Source of the DNA: Allodiplogaster sudhausi
Taxonomy: Eukaryota; Nematoda; Chromadorea; Rhabditida; Diplogasteridae
Direction: 5' to 3'
Length of the DNA stretch: 64,000 nucleotides
Assembly (NCBI GenBank): GCA_945643635.1
Contig: CALZFC010000001.1
Coordinates: 4,053,501-4,117,500, forward strand
The notes under the pieces were generated by a model, which had not been told where the DNA came from, ran no database searches, and was given only the letters and a program-made list of their open reading frames with translations. Within the stretch, counting starts at the first letter, position 1; every line of letters begins with the position of its first letter. A program made the translations under genes and the position numbers. Positions 61,624 through 64,000 of this stretch are shown piece by piece.

Positions 61624-63917
61624 TCTGGATCTTTGTGTCACTTATTACCTTAAATAAGGAATACTTAGCCTTAACACCTCCGGATCCTATTCACTTATTA
61701 CATTAAATATGGTGGAATACACAGCCTAAACATCTTAAGAATTACTTAACCTTAACCATTTAAGTAAGTTATATAGCCTTGAACATTTTCCCTTGAATAT
61801 TGAACATCGAACAAAATAGGCGGGTAAAAGATGCGATAGAACCATCCAGAGCAGTTATCTAGTTACTTATAGCATTCAAGAAAATAGGAACTTCTCCTTA
61901 ACTACTAAACTGAGAGCGAATACAACGAACGAACCCATTTGAGCAAAACAACGATATGCTTCTGCAACAATACTTGGGAAGAACCTATCTATATACTTAT
62001 AACCTAAAACCCGTCTGTTACATAACCCTAATAAACAACTGTAATTACTGTTTAGAAATAACGAAGGCATACTCAACATCGCAAGGTATACTCTACGAAA
62101 ATTTAATATAAAATGAAAAGTATGTTTGTACAGTGATATACTACAAACGGACGGTACCACAGCTCTTGCGCCCAAGTAGACCATCAGGGATTTATAACAG
62201 CAAAACAATGACTAAAGAAAACAAAGACCGACTCCAACGGTTTACGAAGTGGTCAAATACTTTTCTTGCAAAATAATTTGCAAATCGTGAAATTCAACCA
62301 GGCATCCTTCATTAAACCATAGAAAAAGCACCACGATTTGCAAAAATTCACCTCACATTCTTTTTTGTATGAACACTCAATTTTCCATTTTAAGTGCAAT
62401 TTTAAAATATGCACGTTAAGAGAAAATTTCAGTGGGGGAAATTATTATTTTAGGAACCATTCGGCTTGCGATCTCTAGATGACCCCTCGATCAACAACTT
62501 TTTTTCATGATTTATTCTGCCGAGATCATTTCATCTCTATGCTGCGAGCATTGTACGAGTCATATCATAATAATTTATATGTATTAATGTGCACATTTCA
62601 AGGGAATGTATGTATCCATTACCGTAGTATCTGCAAATGACTTGTTCTTTCCCCTGGGACTACAATACCTACATACACATACATCTTCCTGAACAGATAA
62701 TCTTCCGATTTCTCTTATAAGTTATTTTTATTCTGCTATTTTCTTTTACTATTCTAACAATTAATTAATAAAAAAATTTCTTTGCTTATGTCTGTTATCG
62801 TTTAATACGAGTTTTATTTTTTTATAAGAAATAGAAAGCTAATAATTTTCCCCGCTGTAGTAAAATAACTGAGTCTTTCTGTAAAGCAAAAAGCTATTTT
62901 TTCACCAGCGACATTTAGCCTCTCCTAGACAACATCTTCGTGAAGATTAGCTGATTTTTGATAGTGATATGTAGATAACAATAGATAACACCACAAACTC
63001 TTATTGTTAGTGAAATAAGAAGAGCACAATAATAATTCTCTTTAAAAAAGCTGTGAATATCGCTAGTATTTGTCAGTGAATGTTGGCTAAAGTAGTAAAC
63101 AGGGAGCAAAACTCATAAATAATCCGTGGGCATTCACATGTCTTTACACGTTAAAGAATTTTATATATTAACTTAGATTCCGTCTCTTAATAATCTTGCC
63201 AAAAATTTCTGAACTAGTAATTTTCATGTTTGTTATGTTTTTGTTTGTACAAAAGACCTGTTGAGTATATCCGCACATTAATGTATTACCACTCACATCT
63301 GTTCACTTTGTTCGACTTGTTAGCTCATTCTATTCCTCTCATCTCATACAATAGCAGATAATGCATCGCGAATTGCTTTACAGTAACTACATTAACTCAT
63401 TGCTAATCTCCAAATATGCATGTATATAAAGCATCCTATTCCTGCCGAGTTCTACAACATGTCCCGTACTGTCTTATCCTCAGTTCTGCATTGCCTACTC
63501 TCTATGCACATATATTATTTATCTCGATTTTCGATGCTTTACGCATTGCTGCCAGCAACGTGTTTGCTTTATTCCTCACTGTAGCTTTCTTCCGCTTTGC
63601 CGGTTCAGCAAGGTGGATGATATGATTTCAAGCCTTTCGCAGATGGAGATTGCAATCTCTGCCATGGACATCTCGAGCGATACGCTGACGGCAATCTCTG
63701 CTGTAGAAATTACATGTATCGGTAGGTGCTATGTAACTTCTAGACGTCAGAGAATGCTTCACTTCGTGACAGGATTACTCATACAAATGATGGGTGCAAG
63801 ACAAAGAGGAGAGAGAGAGCGAAATAGTAATAAAAGGAGATAGAATAATAAGATAGAGAGAGAAATTGAGAAAGAGTGTAATAGAAAATGAGAGAAAGAG
63901 AGAGGAAGAGAGAGAGA

Positions 63918-63954
<37 letters not shown>

Positions 63955-64000
63955 CGAAATATAACGACAGAGATGCTTGCAGGAATCTTCCTCTGCACTA
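61624..64000. other. Upstream of EPRS; one possible orphan exon
   Basis: AT-rich sequence with scattered short frames. A TTATTTAAG acceptor-like site lies about 25 bp before the EPRS ATG. At 63613-63723 the plus strand is open (MDDMISSLSQMEIAISAMD and beyond) and ends at a consensus GTAGGT donor, but the minus strand is also open there and I recognise no family. A GA microsatellite occupies 63810-63955. Confidence 0.4.

Overview
The window reads as nuclear DNA from a nematode. Genes are dense and cut into many short exons (about 35 in one gene). They include families that are nematode-specific or expanded in nematodes: a Str-like 7TM chemoreceptor, a transthyretin-like secreted protein and an EGF-plus-ASC DEG/ENaC subunit. 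I cannot name the species. All gene models were made by hand from open frames, splice-site motifs and phase, matched to families from memory. No search was run.

Layout, left to right. 1-73 (+): the last codons of a DEG/ENaC subunit. 1699-8568 (+): a second, tandem DEG/ENaC gene with a leader peptide and five Cys-rich modules ahead of its EGF and channel domains; a 28-exon model keeps phase throughout. 9058-13994 (-): a bestrophin anion channel with an Ala/Ser/Thr repeat tail. 15632-18185 (-): a Str-like chemoreceptor. 20734-21844 (+): a transthyretin-like secreted protein. 22790-28329 (-): a two-domain nucleotide-sugar enzyme like plant RHM, whose N-terminal dehydratase half has lost its catalytic motifs while the C-terminal epimerase/reductase half keeps them. 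30693-35882 (-): protein-only mitochondrial RNase P (PRORP). 35964-36913 (-): COA6, a cytochrome c oxidase assembly factor, ending 81 bp before the PRORP start. 38037 to about 46608 (-): nicastrin, the gamma-secretase subunit. 47314-61623 (-): a fused glutamyl-prolyl-tRNA synthetase with a Lys-rich linker and no visible WHEP repeat. 61624-64000 has no firm gene.

The non-coding part is rich in structure. GA/CT microsatellites fill introns, and many sit directly at splice acceptors of minus-strand genes. Three introns carry repeats that copy an exon edge with its splice site. A nicastrin intron holds a 639-bp non-autonomous hAT element with a perfect 8-bp target duplication, followed 12 bp later by a 1.29-kb foldback element. 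A smaller foldback lies in an EPRS intron, and a perfect 29-bp hairpin lies just upstream of the chemoreceptor start. Around 13.9-20.6 kb are remnants of segmental duplication, including an orphan bestrophin first exon and an inverted bestrophin exon fragment.

Functionally the window mixes housekeeping genes (tRNA charging, mitochondrial tRNA processing and COX assembly, gamma-secretase, sugar nucleotides) with membrane sensory and ion-channel genes. The COA6-PRORP pair is the only tight same-strand arrangement that looks like a nematode operon.
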